DNA from: Methylomicrobium agile
Lineage (GTDB): Bacteria; Pseudomonadota; Gammaproteobacteria; Methylococcales; Methylomonadaceae
Direction of reading: 5' to 3'
DNA length: 64,000 nt
Assembly (NCBI RefSeq): GCF_000733855.1
Contig: NZ_JPOJ01000001.1
Location: 1,736,001-1,800,000, forward strand
Positions 43,214-54,600 of the stretch are shown one piece after another. The position numbers and the translations under genes are program-made. Below the pieces are notes generated by a model that made no database searches, had not been told where the DNA came from, and saw nothing but the letters and a program-made list of their open reading frames with translations. How positions within the stretch are numbered: position 1 is the first letter of the stretch; each line of letters begins with the position of its first letter.

Positions 43214-46200
43214 TTACGGCCGGGTGATGTCGCGAAAGACGAGAATGCCGCCCGTGATGTTTTCCTTTGCATCCCGGATCGGGCCTGAATTGCAGAGCAC
43301 CGGGATGTGCTGCCCATCCTTGCGGACGATTACCCAAATTTCATCCTTGACAGTTTCGCCGTTTCGGATCGAGCGCACCAGAGGGAGTTCGTCATCCGCC
43401 GGCTTCGTGACCCCATCGGTACGGCGGATGCCCCATCGCTCCGCCAGTTTGCCGCAGGCGACTTTCAGGTGCCTGTCCGGTTTGCCGGTCATCTCCCGGC
43501 CGGTCCGGTTGATCATCCGGATTTTCGCGTCAGGGGCGTCCGCGACGACGATGCCTTCCGGCAGATATTCCATCAAGGCGGCCAGCATCCGGTCGCCTTG
43601 CTCCGCTTTGGCCAAGGTCCGGCGCAACGTCTCTTCGGTGCGTTTGCGGTCGGTGGTTTCCCAGGCGGTCGTGATCAATCCCCAACCCGCGTCTCCGGGC
43701 AGCGCGATCCGGAATATGGACCAGCTGAAGTAAACTTCCTCCACGCGGCTGTTTTCGGAGCTTTTTACTTCATAGGGGGCATCTATCGCGGAAAACGGCT
43801 TTCCGGTTTTCGCGACGTTCAGAACGTGTTTTTCTATCTCCGGTTCCTCCGGCCATACCTCGCGAGGCGTCTTGCCCACCATTTTTCTTTGCGGCGCCAA
43901 TTCCTGGTATTTCGGATTGACCAGCAAGATGTTCATATCCGAGGCGCGCACGATGTTGACCGCCACCGGCAAATGGTCGAGAACCGTTTTCAGCAGGTTG
44001 TGCTGCGCCTGAGCCTCCTCTTCGGCCCGTTTGTGTTCGGTGATGTCGGTGAAGGTAATGGCGACGCCGGCGGTTTTGTCGTTACCGGTACGGAAAGGGC
44101 CGATCCGGCGCAAATACCAGCGGCCTTCCATATTGCACACCTCTCCTTCGAGAGGTTCGCCCGTCCGCATTACGGCCTGTACATCGTCAATGAAATGAGG
44201 ATCGACAAACCGCGGCCCGAGTTCGGTGATCTGCCGTCCGGTATCGTAAAGCCGCAGCGGAAAAAGTTCGCCGATGGCCGGCGTAAACCAGCGTACGCGC
44301 AGCTCCTTATCCAGGAACAAGGTCATCACCGCGCCGCTGCTGAGCACATGGCTCTGTGTTTCCAGTTCCTGGATCTTGGCATGCAGCCGGGCGTTGACGT
44401 CGTTGATCTCCTCGTTGCTGAGATTGAGCTGGTCGTTGACGGCCCGGAGTTCTTCATTCAGCACCTGAAGTTCTTCGCGGGAGGCTGCCAGTTCTTCGAT
44501 CGTCAGACTCAGCGTATCGCACCAGCAGGGTAGTGTCCCCGGTCCGGCCGCAGAAACGTCCGGCACGGTCTGGCCGGAGCCGTTCCGGGGAGCGAGGGTG
44601 CCGGAGCCGTTCGAGCGTACGAACGAAACCAGCAGGCGGGATGTGCTTTCCCCTTCTCCGGACTGGATCGGCGTGAGCTTGATGCGCAATGCGCCTTCGG
44701 CCGTTTGGGGTTCACGCAGGCGGTCCATCGTCACCGGTTGCAGCTCGGACAGAACGGTCTGGGCCGCAACTCGAATGTCGGCGGCCCAGACCGGCGGAAC
44801 CATCGCCAGCAGGTTCAGGGTCGGCTGGCCCGGCGGCAGCCGCAGGAAAGAAGAGGTGTCGCCGTAGATGTGAAGGATGTTGAACTGCACGTCGATCAAC
44901 ACGGACGGAAGATCGAATTCTTCCAGTACCGCCCGATGCGCGCTTTCAGCACCGAGGGTGGCGCTGGTGTGCGAGGGCGGTAGCCGCTTCAGGCGTTTTG
45001 GAAACCGGACCGGGCTATTCTCCAGCGGGGCTACTTTTCGATAGATGCGCCGGGGCATCGATACGGTTTCGAAACCGTCCTGTTTTAATGGCAGGGATTC
45101 GCCCCGGCCGAGGAATAGGTAACCGCCCATTCGCAGCGAGGCATGCAGCAGCGCCACCACCCGCTGTTGTGCGTAGGGTTCCAAATAGATCAAGAGGTTT
45201 CGGCAAGTGACCAGATCCACATCGGCAAAAGGCGGATCCGCAAGCAGGTGTTGCGGCGCGAACACCAGCTTTTCCCTGAGGCTCTTTTTGATTCGGTACT
45301 TTCCGCCGTAGGGATAAAAAAAGCGCATCCGGCGTTCCGGTGAAATTCTCTCGACCGCAGCGGCGGAAAATACGCCACGCCGGGCGCGGGCGACGATATC
45401 CGGCGACGCATCGGTAGCAAAAATCCGGAAATCGGCCGGTTCGCCCAGCCGATCGATCTGCCCGGCCAGCAGCATCGCGACCGAATACGCTTCTTCGCCC
45501 GAGGAACAGGCCGGCGTCCAAACCCGTACGGGACGGTCTCCACGGTGCTCCCGGATCAAGGGCGGGATCACTTTGCTTTCAAGCATGTCCCATGCCTCCG
45601 GGTCGCGGAAGAACTCAGTCACGTGAATCGGTATGCTCCGGACCAGCGTTTCCAGTTCGGCCGGTTCCTCGCGCAGCAGCGCGACGTAATCGTGGGCCTG
45701 ATCGATGCCCCGGGCACGCATACGCTGCTGAATCTGCCAAAACAGCGGGCTGAACTTGTAACCGCTCATATCCGAGCCGGCATGGCGGCGGATCAGCATT
45801 AGAATCTCCTCCAGCGGTTGCGCGATGTCTTCCGGTCCCGTAGCCGCCGGCGGATGCACCGCCGCAGCGTAAGTGTCGGCGAGCAATTCACGGGCGATCG
45901 CATCCGCCGGCAGAATATGCTTTGCCGTACCGGTCGCGATCGCGGCACAGGGCATGCCGCCGTGCATGGCGGTGGTCGGGTTCTGTACGAAAACGGTGCC
46001 ACCTGCCTGCTTGATCCGGAGGGCGCCTTCCGCGCCGTCGTTGCCGGTGCCGGAGAGGATCACCGCGATGGCATTGTTGCCGCGGTCTGCAGCCAGGCTT
46101 TTGAAGAAAATATTGATAATGTCGATGCAGACCCTGGCGTTGGCGGGAAACGGGCGGCTCCGCAGCCTGCCTTGATCCAGGGCCAGCGCTTCGCCGGGGG

Positions 46201-46462
46201 CGATCGTGTAGACGTGATCGGGCTCTACCTGCATGCCGTCTTTGGCTTCGCAAACAGGCAGACGGCACACCTTTCCGAGCAGTTCGGGAAGATGGCTCGT
46301 ATGGTCGGGCGGCAGGTGCTGTATCACCACAAATATCAGCCCGGTTTGGGGCGGCAGGGCGGAAAACAGGTTTTGCAGCGCCTCCATTCCGCCGGCCGAT
46401 GCGCCGATGCCGACTATCGGAAAGCCTGGTGTTTGCTGTCCATTGTTGTCACTCACCGACAT
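43214..46462 (-). CDS. CheB-CheR-PAS hybrid chemotaxis-type protein, probably truncated
   Basis: A 1082-residue protein. CheB methylesterase domain (about 12-195): GIGASAGGME with the catalytic Ser22, VIQHLPPDH and ILSGTGNDGAEG. CheR methyltransferase (about 210-480): SIPIHVTEFFRDPEAW, WTPACSSGEEAYS and LVTCRNLLIYL. A coiled coil (LAASREELQVLNEELRAVND) and three or four PAS/PAC units follow. The last unit ends FRDITRP and then the stop, just where such proteins usually continue into a linker and histidine kinase. The stop coincides with repeat copy 3, so the 3' end was probably lost by insertion or rearrangement. Confidence 0.92.
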   Translation of the reverse strand: MSVSDNNGQQTPGFPIVGIGASAGGMEALQNLFSALPPQTGLIFVVIQHLPPDHTSHLPELLGKVCRLPVCEAKDGMQVEPDHVYTIAPGEALALDQGRLRSRPFPANARVCIDIINIFFKSLAADRGNNAIAVILSGTGNDGAEGALRIKQAGGTVFVQNPTTAMHGGMPCAAIATGTAKHILPADAIARELLADTYAAAVHPPAATGPEDIAQPLEEILMLIRRHAGSDMSGYKFSPLFWQIQQRMRARGIDQAHDYVALLREEPAELETLVRSIPIHVTEFFRDPEAWDMLESKVIPPLIREHRGDRPVRVWTPACSSGEEAYSVAMLLAGQIDRLGEPADFRIFATDASPDIVARARRGVFSAAAVERISPERRMRFFYPYGGKYRIKKSLREKLVFAPQHLLADPPFADVDLVTCRNLLIYLEPYAQQRVVALLHASLRMGGYLFLGRGESLPLKQDGFETVSMPRRIYRKVAPLENSPVRFPKRLKRLPPSHTSATLGAESAHRAVLEEFDLPSVLIDVQFNILHIYGDTSSFLRLPPGQPTLNLLAMVPPVWAADIRVAAQTVLSELQPVTMDRLREPQTAEGALRIKLTPIQSGEGESTSRLLVSFVRSNGSGTLAPRNGSGQTVPDVSAAGPGTLPCWCDTLSLTIEELAASREELQVLNEELRAVNDQLNLSNEEINDVNARLHAKIQELETQSHVLSSGAVMTLFLDKELRVRWFTPAIGELFPLRLYDTGRQITELGPRFVDPHFIDDVQAVMRTGEPLEGEVCNMEGRWYLRRIGPFRTGNDKTAGVAITFTDITEHKRAEEEAQAQHNLLKTVLDHLPVAVNIVRASDMNILLVNPKYQELAPQRKMVGKTPREVWPEEPEIEKHVLNVAKTGKPFSAIDAPYEVKSSENSRVEEVYFSWSIFRIALPGDAGWGLITTAWETTDRKRTEETLRRTLAKAEQGDRMLAALMEYLPEGIVVADAPDAKIRMINRTGREMTGKPDRHLKVACGKLAERWGIRRTDGVTKPADDELPLVRSIRNGETVKDEIWVIVRKDGQHIPVLCNSGPIRDAKENITGGILVFRDITRP

Positions 46463-46883
46463 TTTTCACTCCATGAGAGTATGCTCTTTAAATCAAAGGG
46501 TTAATTAACTCATTATGATCCATTACAAAAATAAACGTTCGTTCGGAACTGACCGGTTGACAGGCAATTTTCATGCCCTTCTCAGGCTATGGCTCATGCT
46601 GTCCACGGAATGATGAAGATATGGCCATTTGGAGATCGGGTTAGTTCACTTGCCGGGGAAAATGTCTTCGATTCGGAATAGGCGCCCTATTTAACAGGCA
46701 AGCCAATAAAACGGGAGGGCTTGGTTTACTCATCGCGTTTGGCGGGCGTCAAAATTCAAGATAACAAGGCCGATGCGCCGGCCCCGCAAATCGCGCTCCC
46801 GTATGCGGACGACAGACGGGCGGGAACGGGCGATGTCAACTCTCAAAAGCTCGTTCCCGGCGGCGATCATGCCGGGTTGGCGT
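46463..46883. other. intergenic region without a recognised gene
   Basis: This 421-bp stretch runs upstream of the CheB-CheR gene. I see no coding frame of convincing quality, no RNA gene and no clear hairpin in it. It probably contains the promoter of the minus-strand CheB-CheR gene near 46500-46540. Confidence 0.35.
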
Positions 46884-46976
46884 TTATATGATAAGCCACA
46901 TGATTATCAGGCCAATAATGATCGCTCCCAGATTCAACATTAATACGAAAGTATCGTCGGCAAAGTTGAGTTTCAT
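46884..46976 (-). CDS. small single-pass membrane protein, 30 residues
   Basis: ATG at 46974-46976 and stop at 46884-46886 encode MKLNFADDTFVLMLNLGAII and IGLIIMWLII, a short acidic head and one strongly hydrophobic helix. AGAGAGGAA lies 6-7 bases upstream of the ATG, a good ribosome-binding site. Proteins of this size are missed by most gene finders. The function is unknown. No gene overlaps it. Confidence 0.6.
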   Translation of the reverse strand: MKLNFADDTFVLMLNLGAIIIGLIIMWLII

Positions 46977-47443
46977 TTCGGTTCCTCTCTTCTGTTAATT
47001 TAACGGTATGGAGTCTAGAACTCCGCCTTGGGAATTATTCTGTGTGCATGTTTTGATGGCAAGTTTAGGCGGAAAATTCCATTGGCCTTTTAGGTCGAAT
47101 AGCGCGCTTAATATTATATTTTTAATGGCTCGATAATGGTCGAGTATGAGTTTTAATCTGGGATTATTTGCCCGCTTTTGGTATATAAAATGTATCAGAA
47201 ACTTATTCAAAATCATTCCAATAATATCTAATGAAAATTTTTATTCGTTGCTCTATTCTACCCTCCAACACAAAGACAAGCCGTGGTTTTTATAAGGAAT
47301 ACAGGGTAATAATCCTATCATTAATATTTACACAGTTGGTATCGTGGATATTCATGCGGTCGCCGGCGTGAAGGCAGGAAATGGGCTCGTGTCCGGTAAG
47401 ATGGAGTTTAAAGCCGGTTAGACTTCAGGAGGGAAAAATTATA
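46977..47443. other. AT-rich leader region of the polysaccharide locus
   Basis: This 467-bp region is clearly richer in A and T than the rest of the window, most strongly at 46995-47340. A minus-strand frame inside it is of low-complexity composition and is not accepted as a gene. The region most likely holds the promoter and regulatory sites for the sugar transferase gene that follows. I cannot pick a single confident promoter. Confidence 0.4.
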
Positions 47444-48582
47444 ATGAAAATGAAAGAAAAAAGAGAATCCTTTCAAGTAGAATCCGTGCTCTCTCCCGAC
47501 ATACCGAATAATTTAAAACCCAATCCAGTCGATTACAGCGAAATTTTTTATAACTCATTTTTTATCGATCAGTTGCGCCTTGAAAAACTCCGGGCGCAGC
47601 GGGCCAAATCCAAATTGTCCATTATCATGTTAACGCTCGATCAGGAAAAGGAAGACAAATTCATCGACAGGATGGCGCTTTTGAATACTGTCCGGGCCAA
47701 AACACGGGCTACCGACATTTGCGGCCTGGTCAGCGAAAAAACCTGGGCGTATTGCTGCCGGATACGGATGAGAAAGGGGCAAAAGAAATCTGTGAAAAGT
47801 TGATTCACGAATATCGGGATTTGCCGGTTTCTTTTACGCTCTCGACTTATCCCGATCACATCTTCGAGAGCCTCGCCAAGGAGGGCTGCATTCGCCCCGA
47901 TGCTTTTCCTTTCGCGCTGGAGGAGGTCAGAGGTCCTTCCTGGATTGAACTGTCGCTGAAACGCGGCCTCGATATCGCAGGATCGATCATCGGCATTCTG
48001 GCCTTCATGCCGGTTATGTTGATGACTGCCTTGGTCATCAAAGCGACTTCGCCCGGCCCCGTCATTTTCAGGCAGGCCCGCCTGGGTAAACAAGGGATTC
48101 CTTTCACGTTTTACAAGTTTCGCTCCATGTATACGAATACGGATGATCAAATCCATCGCGAATACATCCGCGACTTGATCGGCGGCAATCATGAAAAAGT
48201 TAATCAGGGGGATGGGGAAACGCCTTTTTTCAAGATCAGATCCGATCCCAGAATCACCCCCGTCGGCAAATTCATCCGAAAAACCAGCATCGACGAATTG
48301 CCGCAGTTTTTTAATGTGCTGAAGGGCGATATGAGCCTGGTCGGGCCGCGCCCGCCGCTTGCCTATGAAGCCGAGAAATACCAGGCCTGGCACCTCAGGC
48401 GAATATTAGAAATGAAACCCGGCATTACCGGGCTCTGGCAGGTGGAAGGCCGGAGCAAGACGGATTGGGATGATACCGTGAGGCTTGATATTCGTTACCT
48501 TCAGAATTGGTCGTTACTGTTCGATTTGAAGCTGTTAATCAAAACGATCGGAGAAGTATTGCGAGGCAGAGGCGCCGTATGA
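47444..48582 (+). pseudogene. undecaprenyl-phosphate sugar-1-phosphate transferase, with frameshift
   Basis: Two frames together make one protein. The first (47444-47803) is the N-terminal regulatory domain ending at DICGLVSEK. The second, -1 relative to it, resumes at NLGVLLPDTDEKGAKEIC and contains the bacterial sugar transferase domain: a membrane hairpin (IAGSIIGILAFMPVMLMTAL), FRQARLGKQG, TFYKFRSM, RKTSIDELPQFFNVL and MSLVGPRPPL. The switch lies in the A6 run 47736-47741 (AGCGAAAAAACC); one more A restores the frame. It starts polysaccharide assembly by moving a sugar phosphate to the lipid carrier. AGGAGG upstream favours the ATG at 47444. The cause may be mutation, sequencing error or slippage. 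Confidence 0.85.
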
Positions 48583-48658
48583 GCGGCGCCGAAACCTTGA
48601 AATTCAGTCAAGACGTCAAACCGGATTTGAATCATTCAATTGCAAGAGGAGTGCGCAC

Positions 48659-51600
48659 GTGAAGAAGCCCAAAGTAAAGTATCTGTATTTAAATACCCTC
48701 ATTCTGGCTATTTTGTTTTGGACCGTTTATGTTCAAATTCCCGATAGGGACGGACCTATAAGCGCCGCCCATGCCGCGAGCGCCGATTCGGCAAGTGGGG
48801 CCTCCGGGATCGAGCTCTCCGGGCGGGGGCTCGATCCGGTCGCGATCAGTCCGGACGGCAATATTTGGGCTACCGTGGAAACCGACGGAAAAATCGTCTT
48901 GTGGGATACCGCCGCAGGGCGGATGCTCCAGGCGCTGCCGGCCCAGGCCGAAAGTCCGGCCCAGGGCATTCTTTTCGGTCCTGACGGCAAAACGCTGGCC
49001 AGCGTCAGCGATGATTCGGTCAAAATATGGGATACGTCAGCCGGCAGCGTGCGCTTAACGCTTTCCCAGACGGTGCCGATGCGGGTGCTGGCCTTCAGCC
49101 CGGACGGCAACTGGCTGGCGGCGGCGGACGAGGAGGCGGCCGTGACGCTGATCGATGCCCGGTCCGGCAGTGTGGCCCGGCAGCTTGCCACCGGCCAGGA
49201 GGCAGTCAATGCCATGAGCTTCAGCCCGGACGGCAAATGGCTGGCGACGGGCGGCCAGGACGGCCGGACTAAATTGTGGGATCCGGCGACCGGCGAAGAG
49301 GCCGCGGCCCTGCCCGGCAGCGCGGCCGTCACCGCGCTGGCCTTCAGCCCGGACGGCAACTGGCTGGCGGCGGTGGACGAGGAGGCGGCCGTGATGCTGA
49401 TCGATGCCCGGGCCGGCAGCGTGGCCCGGCAGCTTGCCACCGGCCAGGCGGCGGTCAATGCCGTGGCCTTCAGCCCGGACGGCAAATGGCTGGCGACGGG
49501 CGGCCAGGATGGCCGGACCCAATTGTGGGATCCGGCGACCGGCGAAGAGGCCGCGGCCCTGCCCGGCAACGCGGCCGTCACCGCGCTGGCCTTCAGCCCG
49601 GACGGCAACTGGCTGGCAACCGGAAGCGAAAATGAACAGGTTTTCCTGTGGAATGTGGCCGATAAACGGCCGCAGCTTTTGACCGGCCACGACAGCGCCG
49701 TGGTCAAGGTCGCTTTCAGCGCCGATCGGAACCATTTGATCAGCATGGCTAAAACCGGCCAGATGATCGTATGGAACCTGTCGGACGTTTCGAAGCTCGC
49801 GGTGCTGCAGACTTCCTTGTCCGATGTCGCCTCGGCGCTTACGGGAGCTGTCGCCGAGACTTTGAATGCAAGTCCCAATATTGCCGCGGCCGCCGGCGTG
49901 TCGAATCCGGCTGCGGGCAACGTGCAGAGCGCCCAGGGACTGGCCGCGGGCCGGAATGCCGATGTTTCCGGCAAGAAAAGAAGTCCCCGCCACTGGAAAG
50001 GTGTGGCGGCGCTTACCGTAAGTCCGGATGGAACGCTCGTCGGTGGTAGCGTGGACGGTCAGATCAAGGTGTGGACCGCCGGCGGAAGCGAGCGCTTTAC
50101 CGTGTCGGCGCATCATGGCGCCGGCGTAACCGCTATCGCATTCATCGTCGACGGAAAGGATCTGGTCAGCGTCGGCCGCGATTCGGAACTGGAGATAAGA
50201 AATGTTGCGAACGGTCAGCAGGTCCAGGTGCTGGCGGCGCATGAACATCCGATCAGAGCCGTGGCCGCGAGCCCGAATGGAAAATTGCTCGCCAGCGCCG
50301 GTGAAGAAACCCGGATCATGGTGTGGGATGCGGAGGCGCGCAAGCTGAGAAACATTCTCTCCGGCGGCCATAGCGATTTCGTGAATGCCTTGTGCTTCAG
50401 CGCGGACGGAACCCATCTGGCCAGCGCGGGCGCCGACGGCAGCGTCCTTTGGTGGGAAGTGGAGACGGGGCGGCTCGTCCACACCCTGCTCGGCCATACG
50501 GGCGAAGTGAACGCGGTAGCCTGCAGCCCGGACGGCAAATGGGTAGCCAGCGGCGGCTCGGATAATACGGTGTACCTGTGGAATGTCGCCACCGGCAGCC
50601 AGGCAGCGCGCTTCGATGGACACCGGGCTGCCGTTAGGGCCGTCGCCTTCAATCCGGACGGCCAGGAACTGGCCAGTACGGGAGAGGATGCCCAGATTCT
50701 GGTCTGGAATACGGTCGCCAAACAGCTCGATAGGCAAATCCCCGCCGCGACAAAGGCGGTCAATGCGCTGGCCTACAATCCACTCGGCGATTTGATTGCG
50801 GGGGGCGAGGACGGACAAGTGACCGAATGGAACCCGAGGACGAGCCAAAAGATCCGGTCGATTGACATAAAACCACCCGCGCCGGCCAATAACTCCGTCG
50901 TGGAGCCCGGCGCGGCTGCGTTGGATGTGCTGATTGCCGGTCGTACGGGATCCAGCTCCGTAGCGCATACTCGGGACGGGATCTTCGAACGGATTCTGAA
51001 TTGGCTGATTCCTACGGCCAAGGCGGCCATCCCCGACCCACCGGGTGGCCCCATTCTGATCGTTACGACCACCACCGATTCCATCGGCAAGTACTACGCG
51101 GAGATTCTGCGGACAGAAGGGCTCAACGAATTCGCAATGGCCGACATTGCCACCGTCAATTCGACAACATTGAACGCGTATGATGTGGTGATTCTGTCGA
51201 AGATGACATTGAGCTCCAGCCAGGCAACCCTGTTTTCCAATTGGGTGAGCGCCGGCGGCAATCTGATCACGATGCGGCCGGACTCACAGTTGGCCAATTT
51301 GCTGGGCGTCAATATGGCTGGCGGAACGCCGTTGTCGAACGCTTATCTGCGCGTCGACAATTCGAGGGTGCCGGGCAACGGCATCGTCGACCAGACACTC
51401 CAGTTTCATGGCGCTGCCGACCGCTATACGCTTTCCGGCGCCACGAGCCTGGCGACGCTTTACTCGAACGCCACAACCGCGACCGCCAATCCCGCTCTGA
51501 CGCTGCGCAGCGTCGGCAGCAGCGGCGGCCAGGCGGCGGCGTTTGCCTACGATCTTGCGACATCCATCGTGCAGACCCGCCAAGGCAATCCTGACTGGAA

Positions 51601-54600
51601 AGATCAGGAGCGCGACGGATTTGCGCCCATCCGTTCCGACGACAAGTTTTACGGCGATGCGGCGGGCGACTCGCAGCCCGACTGGATCGATTTCAACAAG
51701 CTGGCGATTCCGCAAGCGGACGAGCAGCAGCGTTTGCTCGCCAATCTGATACTCGAAATGAACCGCGACAGGAAGCCGTTGCCCCGTTTCTGGTATTTTC
51801 CGCGCGGCGAGAAAGCGGTTGTGATCATGACCGGGGACGATCACGGCAATAACGGCACGCAGGGGCGTTTCAACTATTTCAAATCCAAGAGTCCATCGGG
51901 CTGCTCGGTGGCGAATTGGGAATGTGTACGGGGCACGTCGTACATCTTTCCGAACACGCCGCTGGCGCCTAATGACGCTGCCGCTTATAACGCGGACGGT
52001 TTCGAGATGGGGTTGCACCTCAACACGAACTGCGAGGATTTTACCCCTTCATCCCTGAGGTCTTTTTACAACCAGCAACTTTCCGATTTCACCGCCAAGT
52101 ATTCCGGCATTCCGGCTCCCGTTACGATGCGCCATCATTGCATCACCTGGAGCGATTGGGTTACCGGCGCGGTCGTCCAGTTGGAAAACGGCATTCGTTT
52201 CGATACCAGCTATTACTTCTGGCCACCCGGCTGGGTACAAAACCGGCCGGGATTTTTCAACGGTTCCGGAATGCCGATGCGATTCGTCAATCTGGACGGT
52301 TCGCTGATCGATGTTTATAACGCCACTTCCTATATGACGGACGAGTCGGGGCAGACCTATCCGTTCACGATCGATACCCTGTTGGACCGGGCGCTCGGCC
52401 AGGAGGGTTATTACGGCGCCTTTACCATCAACGCGCATACCGATGTGGCGCAAACGCCGGAAGCGACCGAGACGGTGGATTCGGCCCTGGCGCGCAGCGT
52501 GCCGGTTGTCTCCAGCAAACAGATGCTGGACTGGCTGGACGGGCGCAATGGGTCCTCGTTCCGCTCGCTGACGTGGAACGGCAACAGCCTGAGTTTTCAG
52601 GTGAGCCGCGGCGCGGGCGCCAACGGCCTGCAGGCGATGGTGCCGGTTGCCGCCGCCAACGGTGTTTCTCTGACCGGTATCGGCGGCCCAAGCGGAGCCG
52701 TCCAATATACGACGCCTACGGTTAAAGGGATTCAATACGCTTTTTTTAATGCAACGGCGGGAAACTATACCGCGACTTACGGGCTGGATACGACGCCGCC
52801 GACGGTCACGTCGACCTTTCCCGCGGGCGGCGCCGGTGGAATCATTCAGCAGCCTGATGTGACGGCCACGTTCAGTGAGCCGATCGATCCGTCGACGGTC
52901 ACCACAGCCAATTTTCAATTGCAGGCCGGCAGCAATCCCCCGGTGGCCGCCACGGTCAGTTACGATGCCGACACGCGTACCGCGAAGCTGAAGCCCGCCA
53001 CCTTGCTGTCGCCGACCACGCTTTATACGGCCAGGATTCTGACCGGCATCAAGGACGCGTCCGGCAATCCCCTGGCTTCGCCTTATACCTGGTCTTTCAC
53101 GACCCAGGCGCAACCTTGCGTGTCCGGTCCTTGCAGCGCCTGGCCCGGCTCGGCCGTTCCCGGTAATCCGTCCGCGAACGATTCGGACTCTGTCGAATTG
53201 GGCGTCAAGTTCACCGTCGACCTCGACGGCTCTATCACCGGCGTCCGCTTCTACAAGGGCACCGGCAACACGGGTACCCATGTGGGTCACCTTTGGACGA
53301 ACACCGGACAATTGCTGGCGTCGGCGACCTTCGGCAACGAAACCGCGACGGGTTGGCAGCAGGTCAGTTTCAATCCGCCGGTCGCAGTCAATGCCGGTAC
53401 GGTTTATGTCGCCTCATACTATGCGCCTAACGGTCATTACGCAGCCACCAGCAGCCCCGAATTCGGCAGCACCGGCGTCGATGCGCCGCCGGTCCATTTG
53501 TTGCAAAGCGGCGTGAGCGGAGGTAACGGCGTATTTGTTTACGGCACGGGCGGGGGCTTCCCGACCGCTAGCTTCCAGTCGACCAATTACTGGGTGGACG
53601 TATTGTTCGCGACTAGCGCCGGTACCGACACCACGCCGCCGACGGTAACAGGGCAGTCGCCTCAGCCGAATGCGACCGGCGTCGCCGCCAATACGGCCGT
53701 GACCGCGACGTTCAGCGAGGCGATGCAGGCGTCGACCATTGGCACGTCGACGTTCGAGCTGCGGAATGCGGGCGGCAATCTAGTGCCGGCGGCAGTGAGC
53801 TATGCCGGCAATACGGCGACCCTGACGCCGAACACGGCGCTGGCCGCGGGCGTCACCTATACGGCCACCGTCAAAGGCGGAGCGGCCGGTGTGAAGGATA
53901 CGGCGGGTAATGCCCTGGCGGCGGACGTCGTCTGGTCTTTCACTACCGGAGGTGGCGCCATAAGCTGCTCCGGTGCTACCTCGCTTTGGCCGAGCAATCC
54001 GGCCCCGGCAGTGGCGGCCGATCCGGATACGGATTCGGTCGAGCTGGGCGTGAAGTTCCGTTCCAACACCAATGGCTTCATCTGCGGCATCCGCTTCTAC
54101 AAGGGCGGCACCAACACCGGCACGCATATCGGTAAGCTGTGGAGCAGCACGGGCACTTTACTTGCCAGTGCCACGTTCCAGAACGAAACCGCCTCCGGCT
54201 GGCAGCAGGTCAGCTTTGCCAGCCCGGTGGCGATCACGGCCAATACCCTCTATGTAGCCTCGTACGTGGCGCCGGTCGGCCGCTATTCCGCCGACGTCAA
54301 TTACTTCAACAGCGCAGTGACCAGCGGGCCGTTGACCGTGCCGAGCAATGCGGAAGCCGGCGGCAACGGCGTGTACCGGTACGGTACGGGCGGGTTCCCG
54401 ACCGATACCTTTCAGTCGACCAATTACTGGGTCGATGTGTTGTTTTCAACGGATACGGGCCAGGACACGACGCCGCCGACCCTTACGTCGCGCAGCCCGG
54501 CGCCCGGCGCGACCGGCGTGGCGGCCGGGACGGCGGTGACCGCGACCTTCAGCGAAGCAATGGACCCGGCCACGCTGACGACCGCGACCTTCCAGCTGCA

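Noticed and set aside
46995-47216. A 73-codon minus-strand frame in the AT-rich leader
   Set aside because: Low-complexity, AT-driven composition with no ribosome-binding site; more likely promoter DNA.
49055-50968. A 637-codon minus-strand frame opposite the WD40 region
   Set aside because: It mirrors the repeated WD40 coding sequence (repeats of the antisense of SPDG) and has no independent support.
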